Of a DNA stretch of 64,000 nt, positions 1 to 9,064 are shown piece after piece. Below the pieces are notes generated by a model. It had not been told where the DNA came from, searched no databases, and saw only the letters and a list, made by a program, of their open reading frames with translations. The stretch's first letter is position 1. The number at the start of each line of letters is the position of its first letter. The translations under genes were made by a program, and so were the position numbers. The stretch is from NCBI RefSeq assembly GCF_001429725.1, contig NZ_LMHV01000043.1, positions 84,938 through 148,937 on the forward strand. The letters are read 5' to 3'. The stretch is from Rhizobium sp. Root708. Lineage in GTDB: Bacteria > Pseudomonadota > Alphaproteobacteria > Rhizobiales > Rhizobiaceae.

Positions 1-858
1 GCGGACCTCGAGAGTGTCGACCATCCGGAACGACGTCGGCGCATCGGTCTCGTAGGGTTCATGGCCGCCCAGCCTCGCGTCAGACGAGCAACTGAAGCAG
101 ATTAAACGACGCTCCTCTCGCTCGTGCCCCATCAGCCACCTGTACTGGCCGTCGGACAGGCCCGGAAGGAGCTGCCAAAGCTCGTGGAATAGATCGCTTC
201 GCTCGTTATAGTCGCTGTCGGCGTAGTTGGCCCAGCGGTGCAGCGTGGCGAAGTGGAGTCGGTCCTCCATCCAACGGCGGCCGGGATACAGCTCAGTGTA
301 GTGCATCTGCAGAATGTCGATGATCACCTGAGGGTCAAGCGCCCTCCTATAGATGCCAAGGTGATACATCTTGTTCCGGTTGCGCCTGATCTCATCGAAC
401 ATCGCCTGGAACTCCTTCGACAGCAAGGTGGAGCAGAAGGTGTTGTGGACCCGGACAAGTTCCGAGGCGTCGATGGTCGGGAAGTCGGTGAAGTCCCAGG
501 TGTTCGTGGCAGAGTCGGCGGGCTTGATGTCCGTGCGCTTGAGCAGGAGGTACGGACTCACGTCGCATATCTGCGCCTTCAAACCGATCTCCTGGCTCTG
601 CTGGATCAGCGTATAGATGCCCTGCAGGTCACTCTGGGCAGCCTCGATGTAGTCCCGCCACTCGCTGATCACCTCGTCGCCGGAACTGTCGGCCCTGTCG
701 AGGTAGAAGTGCCCGCGCTCCGGCGACCAGTCGGGCGTCGCGAGTCCGCTAAACCTCTCCCATTCTGTGACAATCGCCGTCACCTCGGACCATGCTTTGA
801 AGTAGAGCCGCAGGCTGACGGTGCGCAGCTCGTCTGCTGTCGGTACGTTCTCGATCAC
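1..858 (-). CDS. Partial gene, HEPN-like protein (C-terminus off the window)
   Basis: An open frame runs on the minus strand from a GTG at 856-858 to the left edge of the window, giving 286 residues without a stop. The GTG is preceded by a GGAGGA ribosome binding site about nine bases upstream, which decides the start. I do not recognise the family overall. Around residues 158-164 it reads RNRNKMYHLG, which fits the R-x4-H motif of HEPN domains, many of which are RNases in toxin-antitoxin and abortive-infection systems. A CxxC (CFSC) lies near residue 261. HEPN membership is an inference from this short motif and the helical look of the sequence; the frame itself is secure. The gene points out of the window, so its partner cannot be seen. 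Confidence 0.6.
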   Translation of the reverse strand, partial: MIENVPTADELRTVSLRLYFKAWSEVTAIVTEWERFSGLATPDWSPERGHFYLDRADSSGDEVISEWRDYIEAAQSDLQGIYTLIQQSQEIGLKAQICDVSPYLLLKRTDIKPADSATNTWDFTDFPTIDASELVRVHNTFCSTLLSKEFQAMFDEIRRNRNKMYHLGIYRRALDPQVIIDILQMHYTELYPGRRWMEDRLHFATLHRWANYADSDYNERSDLFHELWQLLPGLSDGQYRWLMGHEREERRLICFSCSSDARLGGHEPYETDAPTSFRMVDTLEVR

Positions 859-954
859 GCTTCAGGGTCCTCCTCAAAAGGACTCGTGGACTAAACGGAA
901 CCAGCATTCAAGATCCCAGATCGGCGCGAGGCGCCTGACATATACCGGGGCCTT

Positions 955-1098
955 TTGCGCAAAGCGAATTTGTGCGCTGGTTTCAAGCGCGACGCGGTGC
1001 GTCAGATCACCGAACGGGGCTATCAGGTCCCGGAGGTTTCGCAACGGCTCGACGTGAGCCAGCGTTCGCTCTACGAGTGGTGGTTGGAAGTTTGCCGC
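955..1098 (+). mobile_element. IS3-family transposase OrfA remnant
   Basis: The frame reads FKRDAVRQITERGYQVPEVS followed by QRLDVSQRSLYEW, the helix-turn-helix N-terminus of IS3-family OrfA transposases. The reading frame then degenerates and no OrfB or catalytic DDE region follows. It is therefore a short, inactive scar lying between two accessory genes. I could not see terminal inverted repeats. The scar fits a region that has received several insertions. Confidence 0.6.
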
Positions 1099-1280
1099 AT
1101 GGAATACCAAAAGCAGTGTGGCGATTCTACAAAGCGTCTCCATTTCGGCCGTTGAGATCAGCTTTACCGCCGCCAAGGAGCAGTATTGGGGACGGCTCTG
1201 CTGATAGTCGTGGCTGCGACTGTGCAGGGCGTTGCGAGCATTTCAACCGTCGCCGACTGCGTTTCGGCGTTCCGTTTCGC

Positions 1281-2129
1281 TCAGTCGTCTTCGCCGGTGA
1301 GTTCCTTCCAGCGACCGACGTCGATATCTACAAAGCCGGCGGGATAGCTCCGCCCCATTGCGCTGAACGCAGCTTCGCCCTCCGTATGGACAGCGGACAC
1401 CGCCGTCGCCGGAAGCGACGCTTTCAAATAGAGATCGAAGACCGATTTCTCTGGGATCGCGCCGCGTGCGCGTCCGAAGGTCGCGACCACTGCTTTGCTG
1501 GCGGCATGGCTGTGACGGGTCGCCTCAAGCGGCACCGCGATCTCAGCGATCCGTGCCCTGCCGAGCCGTGTCAACGGCGCGGAAAGCGCCGTGTCGTTGA
1601 CCCAAAAGGAAGCCACCTCGCCGCCCCAGCGTGCCATTAGCGGCGCGACGCCGTTGTTGTCGACCGCAATTGGATGGGAGACCATCCAAAACTTCTCGGA
1701 GCGGGCGTCGCGCTGCTCGCTGTGGAACGGGCTCGCGTCGTAGAGCTGATCGGCGATCTCGGCTGGCAGGGCGCCGGAGACAACCAGCGCATCGAGGCGG
1801 CGGCGCAGGGTGGTCGGGGTGGATAGGTGGATGCCCGAACGGCGAAGCTCCGCGACTTCGTCGTCGGTCAAGCGAGTGTAGTGGAAGGCGCGGATGATGC
1901 GTGACACCATAAGATCCCCCACTCTGTCGAGCAGGGCATAGTACGCGGCCGCATGCGGATTGTCCGGGCGCTTGATGGGACGGTCGGGGCCATCGACGTT
2001 GTCGTAGGACAGGAAGATGGCGTGATCGGTATCGAAGTAGCCAACGATCTCTTCCGCACAGTCCTCGAGGACCTCTAGCAGGCCAAGATCGAAGGTGCGC
2101 GCGTCCCAGACGTCCATAACACCCGGCAT
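1281..2129 (-). CDS. Unknown protein, second gene of a HEPN-containing operon
   Basis: 282 residues from the ATG at 2127-2129; the upstream sequence GAAGGGTAGCGCC provides a plausible ribosome binding site. A longer frame from a TTG at 2144 exists but would overlap the gene before it. I do not recognise the family. Visible features are a segment around residues 78-100 reading FHYTRLTDDEVAELRRSGI and a tryptophan-rich stretch near residue 165 (ARWGGEVASFW). There is no signal peptide or membrane segment. It starts four bases after the stop of the HEPN-like gene at 2134-2643, so the two are almost certainly cotranscribed and may work as a pair. The FHYT-type segment loosely recalls ADP-ribosyltransferase-like folds, but this is only a guess. 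Confidence 0.6.
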   Translation of the reverse strand: MPGVMDVWDARTFDLGLLEVLEDCAEEIVGYFDTDHAIFLSYDNVDGPDRPIKRPDNPHAAAYYALLDRVGDLMVSRIIRAFHYTRLTDDEVAELRRSGIHLSTPTTLRRRLDALVVSGALPAEIADQLYDASPFHSEQRDARSEKFWMVSHPIAVDNNGVAPLMARWGGEVASFWVNDTALSAPLTRLGRARIAEIAVPLEATRHSHAASKAVVATFGRARGAIPEKSVFDLYLKASLPATAVSAVHTEGEAAFSAMGRSYPAGFVDIDVGRWKELTGEDD

Positions 2130-2133
2130 GGCG

Positions 2134-2643
2134 CTACCCTTCAAGGAGCGCGCCGTGCCGATCCAGCACCTTCATCAGAACGGCGTTCGCGGCCGTGAAA
2201 TTGCCAAGCTGGCCGGCGAGCTTGTACTGCCATTTCAAGCCATGGAAGAGGTTGTTGCGATAGCGGAAAATGATGATCAGGACGGCAGCGACGCGATCGC
2301 GCGGATCATTGCCGCTGCCATCGATGACGGCGCGGATCAGGGGCTCTTGATCGTTCTTGCGCAGATGCAGATGTTGGAAGTGATCCGTAAAGGCGCCATT
2401 GGCGAAATAGCGTTGCCTAAAGTAGCCGAGTTCCGGGTCGAAGGATGGCGCGTCGAGTATCCCGTCCTTTTGCCAACCATCTACCATGTCGGAGATGGAT
2501 CGGGCACCTCCTTCAGTGTTGAGCAGGCGGGACTCGAAAAGGGCCCAGAGCAGCGAGAAGTCCGAGATGGCGCTCACCTCCTCGTTTGAGAGGTGATTGA
2601 AGCCATGCGCCTTTGCCCTAAGCCAGTCGGTGATTTGGGTCAT
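2134..2643 (-). CDS. Small HEPN-like protein
   Basis: 169 residues from the ATG at 2641-2643. The sequence is mostly helical and contains FRYRNNLFHGLKW near residues 125-137, which gives the R-x4-H motif (RNNLFH) typical of HEPN nucleases and of the MAE_28990/ApeA-like families that describe themselves by such RNxxxH-like motifs. The downstream gene (1281-2129) begins four bases after the stop, forming a compact operon. HEPN proteins in defence islands often cut tRNA or other RNA on phage infection, with the partner controlling them. Assignment to HEPN rests on the motif only; the function is inferred. Confidence 0.6.
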   Translation of the reverse strand: MTQITDWLRAKAHGFNHLSNEEVSAISDFSLLWALFESRLLNTEGGARSISDMVDGWQKDGILDAPSFDPELGYFRQRYFANGAFTDHFQHLHLRKNDQEPLIRAVIDGSGNDPRDRVAAVLIIIFRYRNNLFHGLKWQYKLAGQLGNFTAANAVLMKVLDRHGALLEG

Positions 2644-2988
2644 GGCAGATCTGTAAATCAGTTTCGACGCGCGGTGTAGATCGAGCTTGGAAAAAATGTG
2701 TATCGACGACAACCTGCCGCAGCAAGTAGCGAACGACTGTATGTCTTCGTCGTCGGACCAATTCTGGGATGGCGGCCCACGACGGTTGCGTGGAACTGGG
2801 GATGAGCGTGCTGACACCAGGATATTGCATCGGGAGATCGTGGATGCGCCCGGCGACGTCGCGGATTAGGTGGAAGCGGACACTTTTATGTCGCCAGAAT
2901 GGGTGGTAAACGGCTCTGCTGCCTTCGGTGACCGCCGCACTCGGGTCCACCTTCACCCACCGAAGCACCTGAGGAAGGAGATCCGCAC
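2644..2988. other. Divergent intergenic region
   Basis: This 345 bp lies between the HEPN operon (leftward) and the gene at 2989 (rightward), so it should hold both promoters. Open frames here are short and lack recognisable domains. The right end carries AAGGAG, the ribosome binding site of the next gene. I see no repeat or hairpin of note. Confidence 0.4.
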
Positions 2989-3900
2989 GTGAGCGCCGAC
3001 ATCATCATGGACCTTCACGCCGATTTCGCGTCCGCTTGCGCGAAGGAGTTGCAGGCCGCCGGCTACTCACCCCCCACCGGGCCTGCGGCCGAGATCATCC
3101 GTTCCTACGCCAATGTCCGAAATCGGCGTGTGCCGCAACGGCCGCGCAGAGTGCATAAAGCCGCGTACTCAGTCCCGGCGCATCTCGTAGCGGGCGAGCA
3201 GGCGTTCCTCTCCGCAGTCGCCGTCGGCGCCGACCTTCGCCCCTACCAAAGCACGAGGCTAGAGAAGGCCGACTTCAACGACGGCATGCTCAACGACTTC
3301 GGTATCCAGCACTTCCACCTTGGGATCGGGCAGCATCCGACCAAGCCCGGTTTCATGGCGCGCACCGAGCCGGTCCTATTCGCGTTAGTCAGAGATGATG
3401 ATTTCTACAGCCTGGGATGCTATGTTCACGGGGCCTGGTCCCAGATTGGCTTACTGGACCTCATCCACGCGATCTGGCCGGACGTAATTGCGTCCAACTC
3501 TCCAAACAGAGCGCCGGACAGTTCAACCAGCACGCCCGGCTTGAGAATTTTGGGACTACGCCACAACTACACTGACGACGAGGTTGAGATGCTCCGCAAG
3601 GCCGGCATCAACGCACTCACTCAGCGGCCAGATGGGACGATTCACGTCGGACCCGGCGGCGGCGTAACAACCGACGGAAAAAGTGGAAAAGTCTCCCGCG
3701 AGGTTACCACCATCAAGGGACTGTGCGAGCGGGTCGAGCGGGACCTGAAAGACCTACTGGCTCCCATGCTTGCTTCCGGTGAACTCTCGTCGCCGGTCAC
3801 ATTGCAATTACAGCAGCGTGGGGCCGACACGTTTGCAGTCGTTGATGGGAACAGGGGAGAGTTCGACCTTGGCCGGCGGCTCTTTGTGCCCCCGCTCTGA
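2989..3900 (+). CDS. Hypothetical protein, 303 aa
   Basis: Starts with GTG at 2989, eight bases after a clear GAAGGAG ribosome binding site. I do not recognise the family. The N-terminal third is basic and contains FNDGMLNDFGIQHFHLG near residues 96-112, with a following segment (PVLFALVRDDDFYSLGCYVHG) that looks like beta strands. A glycine-rich loop (GPGGG) occurs near residue 220, and the C-terminal 80 residues are helical. There is no signal peptide or membrane segment. The FHLG and VRDDDFY elements vaguely resemble toxin/nuclease beta-sheet cores, but I cannot assign a function. It stands alone between the HEPN operon and the helicase IV-like gene. Confidence 0.65.
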   Translation: MSADIIMDLHADFASACAKELQAAGYSPPTGPAAEIIRSYANVRNRRVPQRPRRVHKAAYSVPAHLVAGEQAFLSAVAVGADLRPYQSTRLEKADFNDGMLNDFGIQHFHLGIGQHPTKPGFMARTEPVLFALVRDDDFYSLGCYVHGAWSQIGLLDLIHAIWPDVIASNSPNRAPDSSTSTPGLRILGLRHNYTDDEVEMLRKAGINALTQRPDGTIHVGPGGGVTTDGKSGKVSREVTTIKGLCERVERDLKDLLAPMLASGELSSPVTLQLQQRGADTFAVVDGNRGEFDLGRRLFVPPL

Positions 3901-4116
3901 TCAGTCGGCGCGGATCGCGACGGCGAATGGTTTGCGGTCGTGCGTTAAGGGAAGGCCGCGTTCGGAACTGAACAACTGCGGACGAGCGCCTCTCTTTAGG
4001 TCGACAGCAGGACGGCAGCCTGGTCGGTGACTTCTAATCCATAGCGATCAGTCCGGAAACGGCCCCCGATCTGGCCGCATGCGCCGCTCCTGCGAACGGT
4101 AGGTTCCGGAAAATCA

Positions 4117-4137
4117 CACAACAGGCCATCTGTTGTG
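4117..4137. repeat. Small inverted repeat in the gap before the helicase gene
   Basis: CACAACAG and CTGTTGTG form 8 bp arms around the five-base loop GCCAT. There is no T-tract, so it is not a classic terminator, but it could end transcription of the gene at 2989-3900 or bind a regulator of the helicase gene. The rest of 3901-4224 shows no gene or other signal that I can support. Confidence 0.4.
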
Positions 4138-4224
4138 CCAGGCGATGAGGTCCTAGCGCGCATGCATTCGCCTTGGCCGCGAGTTCGTGCGCATCCTCTT
4201 TACCAATGGTGAGATATTGGTCGG

Positions 4225-7215
4225 GTGATCTGCAACGGCATGGCCAGGTGGCGCCGACGCTCGCAATACAAGGCTGCTACATTGAATCGACTGCAACAAC
4301 GGCCATTGCTGGGACTGCTTGTGAACCCATTCGGGACGACGTTTCAGGCCATGGAGCTCGACAGCGATTACCTGTGGGTTACTCGCCGCGGATTGACCTC
4401 GTCCGTATCCCTGGAAGCAATATCTGCTGCTCCATTGGTGCGGAAGGGGGCAGTTGCTGCGACGATGACAGTTACCACTGCAGAGCGCCACTTCGTTATT
4501 CGTGGCCTACGATATCCTGATGCGTACACGTTCGCCGAGGAAGTCAAAAGTGCCTGGATCGGGTTCAATCTTTCGGCGCTGAAACGCGAAGCAGATCACT
4601 TGCTGCGCATTCACCGAGCGATTGCCGAACTTGCCAAGCCCACTGGTTATCCTGCTGCCTGCCAACTCGCGCCGCTTCTGAGCGACGCCAGGGCACTTGA
4701 GACCTCGCTGTTATCGAAACTTCAAGTAGACGCCATCGGGGCCGACAAAGCAGAGCGTGTTGCGCTTATCAGGAAGTTCGCCGTCGAGCCTGACACGATG
4801 AGAACGAGCGCCATCGCGACCTTTGTCCCTGCCGAGCTCGAACGCTGGAAGGATTTCTTCGATACGATCGAGAGTAAGCCTCTGACGCCGGAACAAAGAC
4901 TTTCCGTCGTCGTCGACGAGGACGCAACGCTGGTCCTCGCTGGCGCCGGCTCTGGAAAGACAAGTGTCATCACGGCCAAAGCGGCATATCTCGTAAAGGC
5001 CGGGATCCGTCAGCCAGACGAAATCCTACTATTGGCATTTGCGAAGAACGCTGCCGAGGAAATGTCGGAACGGGTCGAAGTACGCTCCGGAGTGCCGATT
5101 GTTGCGCGAACTTTCCACGCCATTGCCTATGACATCATAGGGAGCGTTGAGGGTTCGAAGCCCGCATTGGCCGATCACGCTACCGATGATGTGAAGTTTA
5201 CGCACTTGATCAAACAGATCCTGAAGGATCTGGTTCGGGCGCTGTCTGAAGTGTCTAGGGCGATTATCCAGTGGTTCGCGCACTTTCTGGTCGAGCCGAA
5301 GACCGAATGGGATTTCAGAACCAAGCACGATTTCTACACCCACATGGAAAAGCAGGATCTTCGCACCTTGCAGGGTGAAAAGGTCAAGAGCTACGAAGAG
5401 CTCCAGATCGCCAACTGGCTTTATGAGAATGGTGTCGAATACGAGTACGAGCCGGATTACAAGCATAAGATCCGTGGGACGGGACGCCGGGACTATTGTC
5501 CGGATTTTCGTCTTACCGAAAGTGGTGTCTACATCGAGCATTTCGGCGTGCGGCGGCAGAAAGTAGCCGATGGCAGCGAGCGGCTACTCACCGCGCCCTT
5601 CATCAATCGTGACGAGTATCTGCGCAGCATGGAATGGAAGCGCGAGGTTCATGCGGCTCATGAAACGGTGCTCATCGAGACATATAGCTACGAGCGGCAG
5701 GAGGGGCGTCTGCTCACCGCTCTGGCAGAAAAGCTCGCACCGCATGTGACACTTAATCCTCGCTCTGCCGACACCATCTTTGACCGCGTGGTTGAGCTAA
5801 ATCAGGTCGACGCGTTTTCACAACTACTCGGCACCTTCCTGCGCAAGTTCAAGAGCGGGGGCTATAGCGTCGCTGACTGCGAGGCCAAGTCCGAGCGAAT
5901 GAAGTTGGGCAATCGCGCCAAGGCTTTCCTCGCCGTCTTCACGCCAGTTTTTGAGGAGTATCAGAAAAGTCTGGGCGGACGGATAGACTTCGAAGACATG
6001 ATCCTGCGAGCCGCCCAGTATGCCGAATCCGGCCGATATGTAAGCCCGTTCCGCCACATCCTAGTGGACGAGTTTCAGGACATTTCACAGAGCCGTGCCC
6101 GGCTGGTGAAGGCATTGAAAGCTCAGCATCCGGACGTCCGTGTCTTTGCGGTTGGCGACGACTGGCAATCGATCTTCCGATTTGCAGGGTCGGACATCCA
6201 TCTGATGCGCCACTTCGGCGAAGAATTTGGTGGGAGCTTCAACGGAAAGACCGGAGTTCACAGGACGGTTGATCTTGGTCGCACCTTCCGATCGATCGAC
6301 CAGATCGCATTGGCGGCGAGGGCCTTCGTGCTGAAAAATCCGGCCCAAATCTCCAAACAGATCGTTCCCGCTGGCAATGCAACAGAGCCGGCCATCAGGA
6401 TCGTCATGACGTCGAAGAACGAGGAGGCGAAAAAACTTGGCGAAGTTCTTGCCGAGATATCCGCCAAGATTGAATCCGCGAACACCGCAAGCGTCCTACT
6501 GCTTGGACGGTATCGCTTTATTGAGCCGGACATCAGAGACCTGCAGCGTCGATTCTCGCGTCTGCGCATTAGCTTCAAGACGATCCATGCGTCCAAGGGC
6601 CTCGAGGCCGATCATGTGATCGTCCTTAACGCGGACAGCGGTCGAATGGGCTTCCCGTCTGAGATTGTCGACGACCCTTTGCTAACCTTGGTCTCGCCAG
6701 ACGAAGAATTGTTCGAAAACGCCGAGGAGCGGCGGGTCATGTACGTCGCGATGACCAGAGCCCGTCGCACTCTAACGATCATGGCCTCGAACTCAAGACC
6801 ATCGTCCTTCGTGACGGAACTCGCGAAGGACCCTGAATATGGCGTTGCTGCGGAGGCTGGCAGCGAACAGATGGCGCATGAGTGTGGAGAGTGTGGCGGA
6901 AGGCTACTGGACGTACGGGGCCAGGATGGTCGAACTTGGTATCGCTGTGAACATGTGCAGCACTGCGAAAATTTACTGCCCGCCTGCCGCTCCTGTGGTG
7001 CTGGCCTTCCGCGTCGCCTGGACGGATCGGGCGAGGCTCGGTGTACCTGCGCAACCAGCTATCCGGTATGTCCGGAATGCAAGGATGGATGGCTGATTGA
7101 ACGATCTGGACGCTATGGTGCTTTCCTGAGCTGTGTCCGTTTTCCCACCTGCATAGGAAAGGCTAAGATTTCGACCAGCATGGCAGGCGCCGGGGCCAGA
7201 ATGTCGAAGCGTTAG
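4225..7215 (+). CDS. Helicase IV-like UvrD-family DNA helicase with C-terminal zinc fingers
   Basis: A superfamily 1 helicase of about 990 residues. The N-terminal 180 residues match the layout of the HelD/helicase IV N-terminal domain. Walker A (GAGSGKTS) is near residue 240, followed by LLLAFAKNAAEEM (motif Ia), VDEFQD near residue 614 (Walker B), VGDDWQSIFRFAG, and TIHASKGLEADHV with YVAMTRARRTL near the end. Between motifs Ia and II sits YEYEPDY...DYCPDFRL...VYIEHFGV, the nuclease-like insert found in helicase IV. After residue 880 come cysteine pairs (CGECGG, CRSCG, CPECKDG..FLSCVRFPTC) of the topoisomerase C4 zinc-finger type, not present in E. coli HelD. The start is uncertain: GTG at 4225 or ATG at 4240, neither with a good ribosome binding site. 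Lone helicases of this kind are common in defence islands. Confidence 0.85.
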   Translation: MICNGMARWRRRSQYKAATLNRLQQRPLLGLLVNPFGTTFQAMELDSDYLWVTRRGLTSSVSLEAISAAPLVRKGAVAATMTVTTAERHFVIRGLRYPDAYTFAEEVKSAWIGFNLSALKREADHLLRIHRAIAELAKPTGYPAACQLAPLLSDARALETSLLSKLQVDAIGADKAERVALIRKFAVEPDTMRTSAIATFVPAELERWKDFFDTIESKPLTPEQRLSVVVDEDATLVLAGAGSGKTSVITAKAAYLVKAGIRQPDEILLLAFAKNAAEEMSERVEVRSGVPIVARTFHAIAYDIIGSVEGSKPALADHATDDVKFTHLIKQILKDLVRALSEVSRAIIQWFAHFLVEPKTEWDFRTKHDFYTHMEKQDLRTLQGEKVKSYEELQIANWLYENGVEYEYEPDYKHKIRGTGRRDYCPDFRLTESGVYIEHFGVRRQKVADGSERLLTAPFINRDEYLRSMEWKREVHAAHETVLIETYSYERQEGRLLTALAEKLAPHVTLNPRSADTIFDRVVELNQVDAFSQLLGTFLRKFKSGGYSVADCEAKSERMKLGNRAKAFLAVFTPVFEEYQKSLGGRIDFEDMILRAAQYAESGRYVSPFRHILVDEFQDISQSRARLVKALKAQHPDVRVFAVGDDWQSIFRFAGSDIHLMRHFGEEFGGSFNGKTGVHRTVDLGRTFRSIDQIALAARAFVLKNPAQISKQIVPAGNATEPAIRIVMTSKNEEAKKLGEVLAEISAKIESANTASVLLLGRYRFIEPDIRDLQRRFSRLRISFKTIHASKGLEADHVIVLNADSGRMGFPSEIVDDPLLTLVSPDEELFENAEERRVMYVAMTRARRTLTIMASNSRPSSFVTELAKDPEYGVAAEAGSEQMAHECGECGGRLLDVRGQDGRTWYRCEHVQHCENLLPACRSCGAGLPRRLDGSGEARCTCATSYPVCPECKDGWLIERSGRYGAFLSCVRFPTCIGKAKISTSMAGAGARMSKR

Positions 7216-7550
7216 GACACGCTACCGAGCGGCCCGCACAATGTGTCAGTTTCCAAGTGCGACAATCGGTGCCGCCTTGCGATAAATTGGGGCGAGTTGT
7301 TTGGGAAACTCGGAGGAAAGCCAAAGCTTCATCCATACGCTGCCATGAGCCGCTCCGGACAAGAAGATCGCGTGGTCAGGGAGTGGCGTCCGACCAAAGC
7401 GGGGTCCCCAGCCAACATTCCCAACGGTCCTCGAGCACGATGGATAGCCTAAAGAACTGCGGCCGCGGTCGCCCAACTTATTGAGAAGACGCCACTTTTC
7501 CGTGCGGGAGATGGTTGCCAATTTGGATCAAAAAAGCGGTCAAATAAGAC
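7216..7550. other. Non-coding gap with a tRNA-acceptor-like fragment
   Basis: No convincing gene lies here. At 7403-7414 is GGTCCCCAGCCA, almost the 3' end of the tRNA-Gln gene at 62.6 kb but in the opposite orientation. It faces the acceptor-like start of the repeat at 7551. The same arrangement occurs at 22316-22327 before the repeat at 22476. Confidence 0.4.
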
Positions 7551-7770
7551 CTGCCTGGGTGACCTGGATTCTCACATGATTTCAATGGCTTAGCGGAATG
7601 GCCTTTGAATTCCCTATGTTTTCCCATCGCGAGCGACCGTGGATGCCACCTTTGTGCCCTGGCTTTGGGCATCAGTCAACAGGACGGGCGAGCGGCAATA
7701 ATTTCCGCTTTCGGAGGTCAAGCATGCTTGGGCACAGTCATAAAGCGCTAGGCAGCTTTGCGCCTTCATG
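7551..7770. repeat. Module-boundary repeat R1 (tRNA-like end plus palindromic core)
   Basis: First of three clear copies of a repeat, the others being at 11661-11825 and 22476-22695. It starts with a stretch that matches 15 of 20 bases of the tRNA-Gln 3' end (7551-7570). It continues through a conserved ~110 bp block containing GAGCGACCGTGGATGCCACC and GGCTTTGGGCATCAGTC, and ends in the palindrome AGCGGCAATAATTTCCGCT at 7691-7709. Similarity to R3 goes on for about 60 bp beyond the palindrome. It separates the helicase region from the DUF1254 module and is read as an old attachment or recombination site. Confidence 0.75.
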
Positions 7771-7968
7771 TCGGCCGTTCACGACACCCACATCAGATCC
7801 CGGAAGCACTCAGACCTCTCTTCGAATGGTCACGGTTGCGACAAGCAGGTTGCAGACCGCACACGAACGGAATCTCAACCTAGAGAATTCCATGGTTGAT
7901 CGCACCTTTGCCACGTGCAAGCTTGACTCGCTAATAGGCGGCGCCTTGCCCTGTCAGGAGACAAATGG

Positions 7969-8397
7969 ATGACAGCATTCAATCGATCATGGACTGTTCT
8001 CACGGTTCTCTTGTCGCTGGCAGCCTTTGGGAACGGCCCCGCATTTTCCAAAGATGCCGACCAGGGGCAAAAGGACTGGCAAGCATGTATGGACAAGTCT
8101 GACGGCAGCAACGCGGCGTGGGGCGGCTGCGGGCAGGTCTGGTTGAAGCAGGAAGACGAGAAATTGAATTCGGTTTGGAAAAAAATTTACGGACAGAGCA
8201 CGGGGCAGACGAAGACCGATCTGCTGGCGGAGCAGCGCCTCTGGAACACATACAAGGAAGGTTCGTGCCAAGTTTACGCGAACGGTGATTGGGGCGCAGA
8301 ACGGATGGTGCTGGATTACGTCACCTGCCGGGCAGGCGTAATCGATCAACGGATCACCGACCTCGAAAGTTACGGCGAACTATTCAAGGGCAATTGA
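7969..8397 (+). CDS. LprI/DUF1311-like secreted protein
   Basis: 142 residues, starting at the ATG at 7969 with AGGAG eight bases upstream; the overlapping ATG at 7965 is out of frame. Residues 1-28 form a signal peptide ending near AFS-KD. The mature part has the DUF1311 (lysozyme inhibitor LprI N-terminal) pattern: CMDKS, CGQVW, LNSVWKKIY, LLAEQRLWNTYKEGSC and YVTCRAGVI, with four cysteines likely to form two disulfides. The family acts in the periplasm, and one mycobacterial member inhibits lysozyme; most have no known role. The gene stands alone in a module with the DUF1254 genes. Confidence 0.75.
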   Translation: MTAFNRSWTVLTVLLSLAAFGNGPAFSKDADQGQKDWQACMDKSDGSNAAWGGCGQVWLKQEDEKLNSVWKKIYGQSTGQTKTDLLAEQRLWNTYKEGSCQVYANGDWGAERMVLDYVTCRAGVIDQRITDLESYGELFKGN

Positions 8398-8607
8398 GCG
8401 GCCCTTAGGTCTCCTACTTTTCTTCTGGAGGCCCGCCAGAGCGTAAGGCAGGATCGCGCCCCCATCTCTGTCATAGAATTAGCTTTACCTCGTCGGAAAG
8501 CATACACCACCTCGCTTTCAACGAGACGGTATCCGTACGCTGAAACCGGTACGGCATGATCCTTACCGGTTCTCCGCTTCGTATGGAGATTAGCCGGCGG
8601 GTTAAGG

Positions 8608-8925
8608 TTCTGGAAATTTCCAGGTCCCGTCAAGAATTTCTGCTTTGGGTCGATAGAGGCGGACGGTGTAATTCCAACCATTCATGATGAGCAGGCAATT
8701 GGGAATTTTCCCATCGCAGCCACCGAACCGAATTGCGATGGACCCGTCCTCGCTTTTTTCGCTGTCACGTTGTTGAGCGAATAGGCGTCCTACTGATTTT
8801 TCTCAAAATAACCCTTCGCGTTGTAAAGACTGATGGACGAGAAGCCATCGACCAGTACATCCTTGACGGCGAGCTTGTAGATCGCGTTGCCACCATTGTT
8901 CGCAGGCGTCACATTGATATATGAT
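8608..8925 (-). pseudogene. Decayed DUF1254/DUF1214 gene, C-terminal fragment
   Basis: Read on the minus strand, this stretch matches the 3' end of the intact gene at 10497-11504 along its whole length. Both share the segments for the final tryptophan-rich strand, for FGGCDGKIPNC (about 8698-8730), for AYSLNNVT (about 8765-8790) and for SLYN..GYFE (about 8800-8835). The copy has indels and stop codons in every frame and lacks the N-terminal two thirds. It is best explained as the remnant of a duplicated neighbour. The 8398-8607 and 8926-9064 flanks show nothing else that I can support. Confidence 0.7.
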
Positions 8926-9064
8926 GCGCAGCGTACCAGTCGGCACGGTGCGATTGCCCCAGTCCTCGCTGGACTGCGGCAAAAATGTCGCGCTAGCGCC
9001 TACGCACTCGATCGTCTTTCATCCACTTCTTCGAGAGTTTGGCGTATGAGATAAACGGACCCGA

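Noticed and set aside
2618..2968. 116-codon minus-strand frame across the start of the HEPN gene
   Set aside because: No recognisable domain, overlaps the HEPN gene in another frame, and lacks a ribosome binding site.
8612..8625. Palindrome CTGGAAATTTCCAG, similar in look to the boundary core
   Set aside because: It lies within the decayed DUF1254 copy, lacks the CGGAAATWATTTCCG spacing and matches coding sequence of the intact paralogue.
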